Under the pieces are notes generated by a model. That model was not told the DNA's origin. It saw only the letters and a list, made by a program, of their open reading frames with translations, and did not search any database. Shown here one piece after another: positions 1-11,243 of a stretch of 64,000 bases of DNA. This stretch comes from Melanopsichium pennsylvanicum (taxonomy: Eukaryota > Basidiomycota > Ustilaginomycetes > Ustilaginales), in NCBI GenBank assembly GCA_900208305.1, contig OAPG01000018.1, positions 492,140 through 556,139 of the forward strand, given 5' to 3'. Numbering within the stretch: position 1 is the first letter of the stretch; the number at the start of each line of letters is the position of its first letter. The position numbers were made by a program, and so were the translations under genes.

Positions 1-31
1 AACTTCCCGGTTCGGATACGCTCACACAGTC

Positions 32-1744
32 ATGGACAGCCCGGCACACATGGCTCAAGCTCAAGCTCAGGCCCAAGCACAAGCACAAGCACATGCGCAA
101 GCCCAACAACAGCATCAAATGCAGATGCAGATGCAAATGCAAATACAGATGGCACAAGCACAAGCACAGCAACAGGCTCAAAACCTACGACGAAAGAATG
201 CGCAGGACGTGTTGGTGGGCCAGGGCTTCCGTGGCTTGAAACGTGGGCGTCCCACCGATCGCAGCTTGCCTCCATCATTGAAACGTCTGGTGCCAGAGTC
301 GGCCTTTTACACAGACTTGCAGCGCATGGAGAAGAACCTTGATTGGACCGTGGCGAGGAAGCGTGCCGAGCTAACCGATGGGCTCTCACGACCACCCAAG
401 ATCAAACGTACGTTGCGTATCTTTTTGAGCAACACTTGTGCCAATCAGCCTTTCCAATTGGCTGAGAAGAAGGCCAAGGAGGCTGGCTCGAGTGCAACTA
501 ATGCTTCAGCAGAGACAGCCGAAGCTGGTGATGTCAAAGCGCCAACCGATGGCGAGGCTGGTGACAACAAGGAGCAAGATGCAGTGCCTTCATGGACCCT
601 CCGCATCGAGGGTCGTCTGTTGGAGCCGTCGTTCAAGTCGCGTGCCAACACGGCTCTTTCTGCGCAAGCAAGCATCAACCGCACTGGAGCGCACAAATTT
701 AGCAATCTGATCAAGACCTGTGTTGTTGAGCTCCAGCGCGACCCCGCGCTCTATCCAGACGGAAGCAACCTTATCGAGTGGCACCGTCCAGTCCCTTCTG
801 TCGCGCCTGCTAGCGGTATGCAAGCAGGAGGAGGAGCCGGAGGTCTCGGTGGAACGCAGGGCATGGAAGCGCCTCTGGTCGCTAGTGCCGAACCAGCACT
901 GGACGGATTCGAGATCAAACGCAAGGGGAACGTGCCGACCAAAGTGAAGATCGTGCTTTACCCGGCATACACTCCTGAACGCTACTCTCTAGCTCCCGAG
1001 CTCGCGACGCTACTCGATATTCGCGAAGAGTCACGAGCTGGCATCATCTCTGCCCTGTGGTCGTACGTGAAAGAGAAGAAGCTGTTGGACGAGACGGATC
1101 GCAAAAAGGTCAAGTGCGATTCAGCTCTGCGCTCGCTTTTCAACACGGACACGATTAATTTCCACCACATTCCCGAGGTGATCAACCGCCATTTGCACCC
1201 GGCACAACCCATTGTGATCGAGTACTGGGTTCGAACGGACAAGGCGGAATACAAGCACTCTACCGCGTACGACATTGAGCTTGATTTGGAAGATTTGGCG
1301 ATTCGACAGAAGCAGCACAATGTTCTTGCGCAGTTTGATACGGCCAATGATGGCACCAGTCGCGAAATTGCGGAATTGGATGACAGGATCGCACAGGCGG
1401 CAGCTACGATTAGGAATAGGGTGGCGGCGAGGGACTTTTTGGCCGCGTTTGCAAAAGATCCACAGTCGCATCTTAGGACGTGGATTGCTAGTCAGGCGAG
1501 AGATCTGGATGCGATTTTGGGTAACAATCCAGTTCCCGGTGCGGGTGGGAGTGTGGCGAGTTTCACGGCAGAGGAAATGAGGAGGGCAGAAACGTTCAAG
1601 GGAAGCTGGGTGGATGAGGCCGTGATTGTGAATGAGGCTCAGAGATTGGCCGAGAAGTTGCAGGAGTTGCAGCAGCAGGGTCAGGCACAGGCACAAGCAC
1701 TGGCACAGGGGGCTCAAGCGGGGCCAGGACAGGCTGGGCCCTAA
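32..1744 (+). CDS. SNF12: SNF12/SMARCD-type subunit of SWI/SNF chromatin remodeller (5' end possibly partial)
   Basis: Predicted 570-residue nuclear protein of the SNF12/BAF60 family, a non-catalytic subunit that helps connect the SWI/SNF remodelling ATPase to transcription factors. The diagnostic part is a SWIB/MDM2-type domain at about residues 327-405, with the family-like run LWSYVKEKKLLD, then a Lys-rich turn and HHIPEVINRHLHPAQPI. The N terminus (residues 8-50) is an Ala-Gln and Gln-Met repeat and the C terminus is again Gln-Ala rich; both are low-complexity. A conserved N-terminal block (RPTDRSLPPSLKRLVPESAF) precedes an acidic Ala-rich insert. The ATG at 32 is used, but the frame stays open back to base 2, so translation could begin before the window. 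Convergent with the MEMO1-type gene downstream. Family assignment is firm; the exact start is not. Confidence 0.9.
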   Translation: MDSPAHMAQAQAQAQAQAQAHAQAQQQHQMQMQMQMQIQMAQAQAQQQAQNLRRKNAQDVLVGQGFRGLKRGRPTDRSLPPSLKRLVPESAFYTDLQRMEKNLDWTVARKRAELTDGLSRPPKIKRTLRIFLSNTCANQPFQLAEKKAKEAGSSATNASAETAEAGDVKAPTDGEAGDNKEQDAVPSWTLRIEGRLLEPSFKSRANTALSAQASINRTGAHKFSNLIKTCVVELQRDPALYPDGSNLIEWHRPVPSVAPASGMQAGGGAGGLGGTQGMEAPLVASAEPALDGFEIKRKGNVPTKVKIVLYPAYTPERYSLAPELATLLDIREESRAGIISALWSYVKEKKLLDETDRKKVKCDSALRSLFNTDTINFHHIPEVINRHLHPAQPIVIEYWVRTDKAEYKHSTAYDIELDLEDLAIRQKQHNVLAQFDTANDGTSREIAELDDRIAQAAATIRNRVAARDFLAAFAKDPQSHLRTWIASQARDLDAILGNNPVPGAGGSVASFTAEEMRRAETFKGSWVDEAVIVNEAQRLAEKLQELQQQGQAQAQALAQGAQAGPGQAGP

Positions 1745-2264
1745 GGTAAGGAACGAGAATTCGTTTTGTTGGCGAGAAAACTTTTTTTTTTGTCCTCTGC
1801 ATTGTGACATGATAAAAAAAAAGGTTCCCAATCAACATCCATCTATGCCAACACGCATTTGCGCCGACACATATCGGAACATGTTGCGAGAGAATCGTGA
1901 AAGATTAGATCTAGCGCGTGAAACCTGCCGATGTTGAGGCATTTGAGAACGAAAAAAAAAGAAGAAGAGAAGTCGACTGGGGGATTTCGAAGATTGACAA
2001 GCAGATGCGAATCGAAGAGGTAGGGAGCGATGTGACCGTTGGAGATTTGGGAAAGAAAAAAAAAAGACAACTGTTGGAAAGATACAGTAAAATTTCCAGT
2101 ACAGTTTGAAAGAAAAAGAGGTTTGTAGCATCCGATGCGACTTGGACTAAGCTAGGATTTTCTTTTTTTTTAAAAGTTGATAGGAACTGAATGAAAATTC
2201 GAAGATGGGATTGCGATGGATTGAAACTGACAGAGAGGAATGCAAGACGATGTTTGGGACAGAG

Positions 2265-2324
<60 letters not shown>

Positions 2325-2371
2325 CACCTTTTGAAACGAATGGTAAAATTCTGCAGGGAGTGGTCTAAACC
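1745..2371. other. Convergent 3' intergenic region, SNF12 / MEMO1-type gene
   Basis: AT-rich spacer between two convergent genes, containing 3' untranslated sequence of both, several homopolymer A and T runs and a tetranucleotide microsatellite at 2264-2322. No coding sequence or RNA gene recognised. Confidence 0.6.
2264..2322. repeat. (GAAA)n microsatellite
   Basis: About fourteen perfect copies of a GAAA tetranucleotide lie in the spacer between the convergent SNF12 and MEMO1-type genes. Likely length-variable between strains. Confidence 0.97.
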
Positions 2372-3412
2372 CTAAAATCGCACATACGCACTAGCATAAC
2401 TAACACTACTCTCCCCCGCACTTTGAACCTGACTAGACTGTTCGTACCTCGTGAATCGGCATTCCGACTTGATCATTTGCGTTTTCTCCAACTCTGCCAG
2501 AGCTGCCAAAAGTACGCCGATTGGGTGTCTACCACAGACCGTGTTTTTGGTTTGCTTCAAGTACTCAACGAAAGCTGTCCTAGCTTGTTCAGCTGTCTTT
2601 GCTTCTTCCTTGTCTTGAGTCCAAGGATGCGTTATGGCTTGAATTCCTTGTTGGTCTAATTCTCGAATGCTTTGATGGATTGGATAACTTTCGTACGTCG
2701 ACTTTGGAGAGCGAGTGGTGAGATGTACACCATCAACTCGCGAATCCTGTGACTTGTAGTAGGTATACCTAAACCTGGTTCCCCAATGACAAAAGTCGGA
2801 GCTGATCACGAAAAAGTTCTTCGCATCCTTCAAGTAAGGTGCCAAAAGCTTGCCAAAAACATTCTCCTTGTTGGTACTTATCGCTCCCACCATGATCGGA
2901 ACAATTTTGACGCCATTTTGATTCTCGAAGACCTTGCGAACGTAAGGGAGGTGCATTTCTAGGCTGTGTTCATCTTCATCCTCACCTTGTGACATGGTGG
3001 TAAACTTGCCAGTGCCCTTCAGTTCTTCTATAACATGCTTGTCGACGGGTAAGTTTCCAATGGGTGTTGCATATGTGTCGCAATTGGTGACAGCACAGCC
3101 GTCAAGGTAGACATGATGGCTAGGGCCCAAGATGAAGACACGTTCAACGCCGGCGGTATCAATAGTGGCGTAGGCGTAGGCTGCTGCAGGACCGCTGTAC
3201 GAGTAGCCTGCATGCGGAGCAATGATAGCTCGACAGCCCGAAACTGGGAGAGCGAGGGTAGATGTGGTGGGGAGTGTTGAGCAGACAGATTGCGGCGTAG
3301 GAAGCTGGGAAGAACTGACTTTCGACAGCCATTCCGACAGGGAGGCTGAGAGATCTTTACCATCGTCGGTGTACCATGATCCTGCGTGAGAGGCTTGACG
3401 TACTTTGGGCAT
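2372..3412 (-). CDS. MEMO1: MEMO1 family protein (yeast Mho1-type)
   Basis: A 346-residue single-exon protein that begins MPKVRQASHAGSWYTDDG and ends YVRF. The family is related in fold to class III extradiol dioxygenases; human MEMO1 has been linked to cell motility and metal or redox handling, and fungal members are conserved but poorly understood. Visible family motifs are the N-terminal ASHAGSWY, the IAPHAGYSYSGPAAAYAY block near residue 65, GPSHHVYLDGCAV, HSLEMHLPYV, SSDFCHWGTRF and a C-terminal CGRHPIGVLLAAL. The His and Cys residues thought to form the metal site are all present. Length compares with about 300 residues for human MEMO1; the extra residues are a short insert near residues 35-55. 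It is divergent from RPS3, sharing a 0.9-kb upstream region. Assignment is firm; cellular role is inferred. Confidence 0.93.
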   Translation of the reverse strand: MPKVRQASHAGSWYTDDGKDLSASLSEWLSKVSSSQLPTPQSVCSTLPTTSTLALPVSGCRAIIAPHAGYSYSGPAAAYAYATIDTAGVERVFILGPSHHVYLDGCAVTNCDTYATPIGNLPVDKHVIEELKGTGKFTTMSQGEDEDEHSLEMHLPYVRKVFENQNGVKIVPIMVGAISTNKENVFGKLLAPYLKDAKNFFVISSDFCHWGTRFRYTYYKSQDSRVDGVHLTTRSPKSTYESYPIHQSIRELDQQGIQAITHPWTQDKEEAKTAEQARTAFVEYLKQTKNTVCGRHPIGVLLAALAELEKTQMIKSECRFTRYEQSSQVQSAGESSVSYASAYVRF

Positions 3413-4316
3413 CGTGAAATACGGAATCGAAGGTGAACGAGTCTATCGACCTTGCTGCTATTAGAGGTTGACCAGTCTGCCTGCTTCGCTGCTGATAATG
3501 ATACCGAAATCGGATCAGCGACCCAGAGACTGTTTTGTGGCCAAGGTGGTTGTAGCTGGTTGGTAATGACGTTCAACACGACGCAGTATCGTGTGCAGCT
3601 GCTCGCGGATGAGCAATACGATCCGGGATGGAAGAACTTGGAGGGATGCAAGGTTACGAGAGCTCAGTTGCCAACCTTATCATTCTAGTCAGAGCCAACT
3701 CAGCATGCCCGTGTCAAGCGTGAAGCGCCAAACTACGCTTGGACCCTGCAGCTCGACGTCAGCTTGGCTTGTGCGTAGTCTGAGAACTTGGTACATGTTA
3801 GACCGTGACTACTGCGCCCAATATAAAACCGACTTGTTTTTTGAGCTAGCGTCAAGATCGGGTTGTCCGGCCCGATTCTGTTTTAACCTGAAAACACGTG
3901 ATTCTGGTTGACCTCGGCCGAGGAGGATTATGTATGCGCAAATGTTTCAGCCTCATTAGGAGTCTGGGTAGCCTGGCTGTCTGCATATCCGTAGGCAGCG
4001 CACCGCTTTCTCACTCGCTCGATTATGGGATCAAGCGGGTGTGCTCCGACTCAGCAACACTCGCCCATGGCGGGAGGCTCCCTTACCTGGCCCAAAGGCA
4101 ACAAAGCAGGCTGCAGATTACAGCCAGCCCAGGCCCGCTCTCAGGAATCACTAGACAGCAGCAGAACACAGACTGCATGTATCCAAAGAGTCAGATGTGA
4201 GCGTGCGTGTGTGATGAGGTATGTGAGCGCTGCTAGGCCTGTGAAGGTTGGAGCTCTACACTAGGTCTTCGCCGTAGACCGATCATCTCAAACTACCAAC
4301 CACACATATCTTCAAG
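3413..4316. promoter_or_regulatory. Divergent promoter region, MEMO1-type gene (-) and RPS3 (+)
   Basis: This 0.9-kb stretch separates two divergent starts. It contains a TATAAAA at 3822-3828, a CACGTG at 3895-3900 and a perfect 12-bp palindrome CCTCGGCCGAGG at 3912-3923. The TATA-like site is almost 500 bases from the RPS3 ATG, so it is a core promoter only if the RPS3 leader is long. No supported reading frame lies inside. Confidence 0.5.
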
Positions 4317-5941
4317 ATGGCTTCCGCTAACATTTCCAAGAAGAGAAAGGTAAGGCATTCAACCATCAGTCACACGCACACATACATACAACGCAAACGC
4401 TCTGCGTGCGACACATACGAGATGGGGACTGTAGTGCTTTCGACAATATCGACCCAAATGCACTCCAATCATCAGGAGATATGGCACCACGGCCGACTCT
4501 CCAGGAGCAATACATGCATAGCGCTATGGAACTAGCACTGTAGGGCAGAATATAGACAATCGATTTTTTCATTGCCATCGACATCATGCATCAAGGGATT
4601 TCATGGAAGTGGCTGAAAATCAGCAATAGATATACAGAGATCAGAAATATGATCAACAGGACATTCAGAACACGCAGGTCCAATCGGAATCTGCTGGGTG
4701 CGACAACGGATCAGCTTTGTGACATTTGGCGATTAGATCATGTGCCCTATCAGGCTGAGATCATTCAGGCAGCAATATTCGGACACTCTCAAGGCACACG
4801 CCCTTGAAGACAACCTTCTCGATGTACAGGCATATAAAGTGCGACTACATCCTCAAAGCTTCGGCCAAGGTGCTTGATGGATGATGTTGGCTTTGCCACC
4901 AGGAAGTTTTGGAAGTGTAGTTGCTGTCGTGGGCCCTTTGTTCCTCGTGCGCTGTCAGCGTCTTCTAGCTACGCTCTTGCAACTGTGCTAAGCGACTCGT
5001 CCAGATAGAGCAACGACGTCAGAATTGCATGGTCATTCAGGCAAATAGCAGCAGTATACCGTCCACACTCGCACCAGCATTGCAATTTCCATCTCGTAGC
5101 GCACCGACAGAGCACGACAGCCTTGTTCCTCCACGACCATCGCATACAATCCTTCTGACTTTTTTGCTTCCTTTTTCTATCCATTTAATCGCATTCTGCC
5201 CATCACTAGTTTGTTGCTGACGGTGTCTTCGCCGCCGAGCTCAACGAATTCTTTACTCGTGAGCTCTCCGAGGAGGGATACTCTGGTTGCGAAGTGCGTG
5301 TCACCCACGCCCGCACTGAGATCATCATCCGTGCCACCCACACCCAGGAGGTTCTCGGTGACAAGGGTCGTCGCATTCGCGAGCTCACTGCCCTCGTCCA
5401 GAAGCGTTTCAAGTTCCCCGACAATTCTCTCGAACTCTACGCCGAGAAGGTGCAGAACCGAGGTCTCCACGCCGTCGCGCAGTGCGAGTCGCTCCGATAC
5501 AAGCTCCTCGGTGGTCTTGCCGTCCGACGTGCCGCTTACGGTGTTCTCCGGTTCGTTATGGAATCAGGTGCCAAAGGTTGCGAGGTGGTCATCTCGGGTA
5601 AGCTGCGTGCTGCCCGTGCCAAGTCGATGAAGTTCACCGACGGATTCATGATTCACTCTGGTCAACCCGTCAAGGACTTTGTTGACGAGGCTGTTCGTCA
5701 CGTTCTCATGAAGCAGGGTGTTCTTGGTATCAAGGTCAAGATTATGCAGGGCTGGGATCCCGAGGGACGCGCTGGCAAGCCTTTCCCCCTCCCCGACGCT
5801 GTCACCATTCTCGAGCCCAAGGAGGAGGCTCCTATCCTTGCTCCCGTCTCTGAGTCCCGACAGGCCCCCGCCGCCGAGGTCGCTCCCGCTGCGGCCCAGG
5901 CTGCTCCGGCCGCCGAGGTTCAGCCCGAGGCTGCCTATTAA
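4317..5941 (+). CDS. RPS3: 40S ribosomal protein S3 (uS3)
   Basis: Two exons, 4317-4349 and 5210-5941, joined across a GTAAGG...CTAG intron of 860 nt to give 254 residues. Exon 1 encodes only [11 protein letters not shown] and exon 2 continues directly as [19 protein letters not shown], the classic eukaryotic S3 N terminus. A type 2 KH domain follows, with its GDKG loop near residue 61, then the highly conserved [18 protein letters not shown] and [17 protein letters not shown] blocks. The C-terminal tail after [12 protein letters not shown] is Ala-Pro-Glu rich and somewhat longer than in budding yeast. uS3 sits at the mRNA entry channel of the small subunit and has repair-related side roles in some species. 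A tiny first exon with a long first intron is common in fungal ribosomal protein genes. Frame and phase check across the junction (phase 0). Confidence 0.97.
4350..5209 (+). other. RPS3 intron 1 (860 nt)
   Basis: GT-AG intron with donor GTAAGG and a pyrimidine-rich tract just before the acceptor. Unusually long for this gene-dense window. I looked for a hosted C/D box snoRNA; only imperfect C boxes are present (for example near 4874) with no suitably placed D box and terminal stem, so no RNA gene is claimed. Confidence 0.9.
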
Positions 5942-7275
5942 GCTTGTTCAAACACTTGGTAGTTTCCCCCCTTTTGCATATCTCTCGCCCTCTCTCCTGC
6001 CCCAAGCTCCCCTACTTTCCCCCCTTTTTTCTAGTTTCATTTGCAGTTTGATTCGTCATTCTGCGCCTTTTGGTAGATCAATGATTTTCATGTGATCGCC
6101 TGTTTAGCAGCGCTGTACGGCGTAAAAAGCTTCCTCATGCATACTCGTGTGTACACTCGTAGCGCTCGCAACCTTCCGCACAAGACTATTGTTAGCTTTG
6201 TGGGGAATGAAAAAAATATCATCATCGGCCATTGTGCCACTTTGACTCGACCACTTGAGCGGCTATTCTGCTGCAGTTTGATGTTGAGTGATAAACAAGT
6301 GATGACAACTGACGAGACCCGAGATGGGCAAAAGTGAATCTCGGTTTTTGTAAGGATAACTAGAGCATCGCAGGCAACAGAATGGAATTCGTTTCATGGG
6401 CCTTGTTTTTGAGGCCGACAGGACCCACAGTCAGGCCGTCGAAATGCCTGCGCTGGATGGACACCTTACGAGGGGATTGGCTTCATGTGTTCAAGAACAT
6501 CGGTACAAGTTCGAGGTGTTAGACCGTGATTTGTCTGGTCTACACGCGAAAATAGCAAGGTGCTGCGGTCATGTCGGGCCCCGGACCCGGACTGAGTGAC
6601 TATGGGTCGCGCGAGCAGCCTGCAAACAAGACGTGTGGTCTCTGTTCAACATTTGGTCTCTCATCTCAATACTTGTATCATGCCTCATATAGTCAATCAA
6701 ACACAGGCTATACAAACAGAATATGCCGATGCCGAATGATCGCTTGTGTGGAAGGTTCAGCTCAATATCTGAATGACTGTCCGAAAGCCTACCCTCAATT
6801 TGGTTGCGACCCGTACGAGCATAGAAATCAGATCTGATCGACTTTGTTTTGTGAGACTTAATCTCGGAATGGAAGGGTGTATTCAGAATAAAGATAAAAA
6901 TATAAAACGCTTTCGAATATTGATATTCCAACCGCAAGCTAGCAAACTGTAACAGAAAAAAATTCAAATCCTCGATCCGAATTCAAAGGAGCGAGCGAGG
7001 AAGAAGAAAAGAGCAACAAAAAGAAAGAGGGGATTTGGTGGAAGCTTTGTTCTAACCGTCAACGGGCTTAAGTGCAGACGCGAATACAAAATTGCATTTT
7101 CAAAGTTGCGAATCATTTTGTAGTCAAAAGACGGCTTTGGTATTGACAGGCAAAGAGAAAGAAAAAGGGCGGCAGCAACCAGATCAGTGCAAATGAATGG
7201 GTGTTTTTTGTGTGTCTGTGTGTGTGGACAGACACACACAGAGAGAGAATGAGAGAGAGAGAGAGAAAGAGAGAA

Positions 7276-7308
<33 letters not shown>

Positions 7309-8587
7309 ACAAGCAGAAGGCGGCGCTGTCGTCGTCGTTGGTCGTCCTGACTCTGGTTTGGCCATGTGCACACGATACTCTAGCCTTCTCTTCTCCCTCA
7401 TCATCCTATTCTCTTCCGGTGTTTCGTATCTACACCTCATTCCTATCACGGAAAGTACGTTTCATTTTTGCATCTGTGTAGCAGCAATCATCTCTTCCCG
7501 TCATCATCCAACCACTCGCATCTTTCGGCAGCATTTCGTCTAGGTGCTAGACCCAGAAAGGATCTTAGTATAGTCTCTCCACTCGACATCCTGCTGGGCC
7601 AACCTTCCACTGCTGCACACGCGTCCGAAATATCTCTTCCGCTACGAGCAGATCGATTCCAGCGAAGTTGCGATTGGCAGCAAAATTGAAAGCGGGTTGA
7701 ACGAGACACTGTCTTTGGAATCGTTTTCCTATGTTCGACCTGGACTCATGCCCTCACCGACCTCAAAGTCGTGAACCAGAATCCGAATAGCTTGCACTAC
7801 TTTGATCTCGACCAAATTCTCTCTTCCCCCCAATCCCACCAAAACAGCTGCATCCCGTACCTTCCATTAACAACATTCAACTGACTCGTATTTATTTTCA
7901 CCATCCTCTATTGTCAAAATCTCACAAACTTTTGACCCGCCTTGTCCAGACTTCCCGCGTTTCGCTCCTTTTTAGAAGGTCAGTAGTAGAACGTTCTCAT
8001 TTGCTTCGTCATGCTCGCCGTGCAAAGCTCGACATCGTTGCAAGTATGGTCTTGTTGTCTTGACTTGGAATGGTATTCAAGAACGGTCGCACCATGCATT
8101 CCGAGGACCTGCTTGCCCCGCCTGGCTAGAAATGCGCTCCGACTCGGTCCAATTCGTATCCCGTGTTCGCTCAAAATGGGCTTCGCAGCGTATTCCCATT
8201 GACACAACCAGTGACGTTGATGGATATCGCCAGTTTGCAAAGAGTGCTTCCCCACCTCGATATGCCCGATACGCATTCGCCCCCCATCTCCAGCTGCAAG
8301 GGGACTCGCACTGCATTGCGACGAGCCCTCAGGTTGATGCTTTGGACATTTCGGCTGAGAAACTCTTCTCGGCATCGTCGAGGCCGTCTACACCCACTCG
8401 ATCACACTTTGAGCCGTCGTGACCAGCACATCAACTCGCTACTTCCAAGCGACGCACAACAGCACACCAGTCACATGCAGTTTTCTTTCGTTGATGAACA
8501 ACCGCACTGACGTTCCGTTTACGCCCTATCCCTCGCCACATCACCACAACAGTCTACGCCCGAAAGGATCAAAGACGACCGTACGCC
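5942..8587. other. Intergenic region between RPS3 and the STM1-type gene
   Basis: A 2.6-kb spacer, one of the longer gene-free stretches. The first few hundred bases are the RPS3 3' region. A purine-rich low-complexity tract with an adjoining GT/CA hairpin lies at 7216-7309. The part from about 7950 to 8587 is pyrimidine-rich and probably contains the promoter and a long leader of the STM1-type gene. Short reading frames present have no recognisable domain or intron structure. No tRNA or rRNA seen. Confidence 0.5.
7216..7309. repeat. GT/CA hairpin followed by (GA)n-rich tract
   Basis: Perfect 10-bp inverted repeat CTGTGTGTGT (7216-7225) / ACACACACAG (7232-7241) around a 6-nt loop, directly continued by about 70 bases of GA and GAAA-type simple sequence. 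Seen directly in the sequence; function unknown. Confidence 0.9.
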
Positions 8588-9726
8588 ATGTCGGTCGCAA
8601 ACAGAAACCCTTTCGCCATCCTTGGTGGTAAGTGCCATTCTCCTACATCACCACCATCAGGCCTGGTTTACATCCGATGTGGAGCACCAATCTCCACTTT
8701 GCTACGAGCTCGGAACAGGATTGCGTGTACACTCTGGCAACACCAAGCCTTAGACATGTTTGCCAGGACGTTTGAAATGCTGACCTTCTCTCCACACGTG
8801 TTATTTCTCATTGAATCTGCTCTTGTACAGACGACGGTGAGGACGCCGCCGCCCCCAGGGCCGCTTCCGCCAAGGCTGCTGCCCCTGCCGCTGCCGCTGC
8901 CCCCGCTCCCCAGCGCAACATTCCCGGTGCCGGCAACAACCAGCGCCGCGGTGGTGCCCGCAACGGTCCTGCCCGTGCCGAGCGCGGTGCTGACGCCGCC
9001 ATCGAGGGCGAGCAGCAGAAGGACGCCCGCGGAGGCCGTCCCCGCAACGGTGAGAGCCGTGGCCGCGGTGGCCGTGGCCGTGGCCGTGGTGCCCCGCGAG
9101 GCCGTGCCTTCGACCGTCACTCGCAGACCGACCGCGTCGACTCGCAGAAGGCCGTTGCCCAGGGCTGGGGTGGTGAGGATGGCAAGAAGGAGCTCGACGC
9201 CGAGCAGAAGGCCGAGGCCGACGCTCAGGCCGAGGGTGCCGACGCTGCCGCCGGCGCTGCTGCTGCTGCCGCTACTCCCGCTGAGGCCGAAAAGGTGCCC
9301 GAGGAGGAGGAGGACAAGACCATGACCCTCGACCAGTACCTTGCCGCCAAGGCAGGCAAGAAGCTCAACATCGAGTCCAAGGCTCCGCGCGAGGTTGCCA
9401 GCGACGACTCTGCCTGGGCCAAGCTCACCAAGCACCAAAAGGAGGAAGCCGACTACTTTGCCTCGACCAAGGCTCAGAAGGCCAAGTCGCGCACCCAGAA
9501 GGAGGGCAAGCAGCTGCTCGAAATTGAGCAGACCTTCTCCCAGCCCGCCGTTCAGCGTGGCGGCCGTGGTGGTGGCCGCGGCGGCAACCGTGGTGCTCCC
9601 CGTGGCGAGCGTGGTGCCGGCCGTGGTGGTCGTGGCGGTCGTGGTGGTCGTGGCGGTCGTGGTGGTCGTGGCAACAACGCCTCGGTTAACCTTGCCGACA
9701 AGAACGCTTTCCCCTCGCTCGCCTAA
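8588..9726 (+). CDS. STM1: STM1/SERBP1-type ribosome-associated RGG protein
   Basis: Exons 8588-8627 and 8831-9726 join across a 203-nt GTAAGT...ACAG intron (phase 1) to give 311 residues. The N terminus reads MSVANRNPFAILGG then DDGED, matching the short Stm1 N-terminal motif. A Hyaluronan/mRNA-binding-type middle follows: DRHSQTDRVDSQKAVAQGWGG near residue 105, an acidic stretch, and EEEEDKTMTLDQYLAAKAGK near residue 165. The protein ends with repeated Arg-Gly-Gly units (about residues 255-300) and a conserved-looking ADKNAFPSLA tail. Yeast Stm1 and animal SERBP1 bind non-translating ribosomes, block the mRNA channel and protect 80S particles under nutrient stress. Lying next to RPS3 fits a ribosomal role, although co-regulation is inference. 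Codon use is strongly biased to C-ending codons, as in highly expressed genes. Confidence 0.93.
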
Positions 9727-11243
9727 ATCCTTTTCCTTTGAGGTTAGCGAGTGAAAGGTCAGCAAGTTGCGCTGTCGCACCGTCTCTACATGTGAACGAA
9801 AGGACGACGACGATGACAACAACAACAACCACATCCTACAATCTCAGGTAACGGTGCTACTTGCCCACGAAAGCGGAGTCTGCGTTTCTGAAGATGCGCG
9901 GCTTTTTGCTCAAGTGATTTTGCTAGGACATCCTAGGCTCATTTACATGATTTTTTTGATCCAATGGTTCCATCTTTGCCCAACTATGGAAGATTTGGGA
10001 CATGTTGGATTGAAATAAAAAATTGTCAAACTCCCAAAACTTCTCTTCTTTTTTTGCTCTGCGCCCTACACTTGCCGTCACCCCACCCCCCAAAAAAGCA
10101 GATTGTATTCTCCTCCTCGTCGTGATGTTTTTTCCCCCTTATGCTTCGAAGAGATAGCCATTCCGGACATGAAAGATTTGTTTTCATGACTGAAAGCAGC
10201 GTGTGATGAGATGGCTGAGGAGTGGGATGAGTGTGGATGGTGAAACGAAAGAGGCAACTTGGGTTGAGAATGCTGCGCGATGTATGATTCCCGACCTCTC
10301 GGCCTGGTCAGCGAAAAAAGGGTGCTTGAAATCTGAATACGACACAGGGATTGTTTTTAGTAAAAGTTGAGCCAAGTTATGGCTAATAATATTTAGGCAG
10401 CAGCGCGAGGTACAGTAAATTATTTAATACAGTAAGTTATTTGATACAGTACACTAGGTGCGACGATTCAAGTGATTGAACGTGTTGCTTCCTGTCTCGG
10501 TGCCCAGACTGGCTCGCTCACATGAGAAGCCTCGCGTTGGTCGCGTGTGTGTGGGTGTGTCTGTGTCTGTGTGGAGGTGAGTTAGGGGGTATCCATTATG
10601 GTTGCTGCCTCACAGCTAGGAAACAGAGATGTTGGGTGTTATTTGGCGCAAAGGCTTGGGCTGGCTGCCCTGTGGAATTGAAAAAGGAATTTCTGAAAAT
10701 TATTATATTCACACTACTACAGTAAAGCGAAATAGGGGCCAATACAGATGCCGGGCTTTGGAAGCAGTATAAGCACCTCGTGCCAAATTGTGCATGTTGC
10801 AGTTTGGGAGCACAGAGCCAAGTTGGCTTGGTTTCCACAAGCTCCTATACACTAAACTCACTCTCTGCAGCAGCTCAGATGTGCTCTCTTGATCTCGTCG
10901 AGCTGCTTTGCTGGCTCAAGATCGCTCGCTCCTTCTCTTCACCACCTCACTATCCGACTCAGTCAACCCAAGCTCGTCGCAACGTTGCTTCTGGTGCAAT
11001 CGCACTTTGAGCTCCGTCGTAGTCGCTTGACAGCAACCAGTCTCACTCCATTCGTCACGATCAAACCCGCTTTCTAGCAATTCGAAACAACCATTCACGA
11101 CCAAGCCATTCACACAGCACGCTTCGACGACTTGTACACAGCAACGAATTCTTTCACGAAACCGAAACGAACAGCAACACATAATCCAATCCTATTCATG
11201 TTTAGCATCCGTACCAATCGTAATTAGCATCCATCATACAATC
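9727..11243. other. Intergenic region between STM1-type and arrestin-fold genes
   Basis: A 1.5-kb spacer with the STM1 3' region on the left and the arrestin-type gene promoter on the right. It contains a 17-bp tandem repeat at 10411-10454 and a pyrimidine-rich stretch from about 10850 to 11240 that probably includes transcription start and leader. No coding sequence supported. Confidence 0.5.
10411..10454. repeat. 17-bp AT-rich tandem repeat (2.6 copies)
   Basis: Units at 10411-10427 and 10428-10444 differ at two positions and a partial third unit follows at 10445-10454. Each unit starts TACAGTA. Confidence 0.9.

Noticed and set aside
4640..4900. C/D box snoRNA in the RPS3 intron
   Set aside because: Imperfect C boxes only, no correctly spaced D box and no closing stem.
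8668..9834. 388-codon minus-strand frame opposite the STM1-type gene
   Set aside because: Mirror of a GC-rich, Ala/Arg/Gly-coding exon; Leu/Thr/Gly low-complexity product with no domain, while the plus strand has clear STM1 motifs and splice sites.
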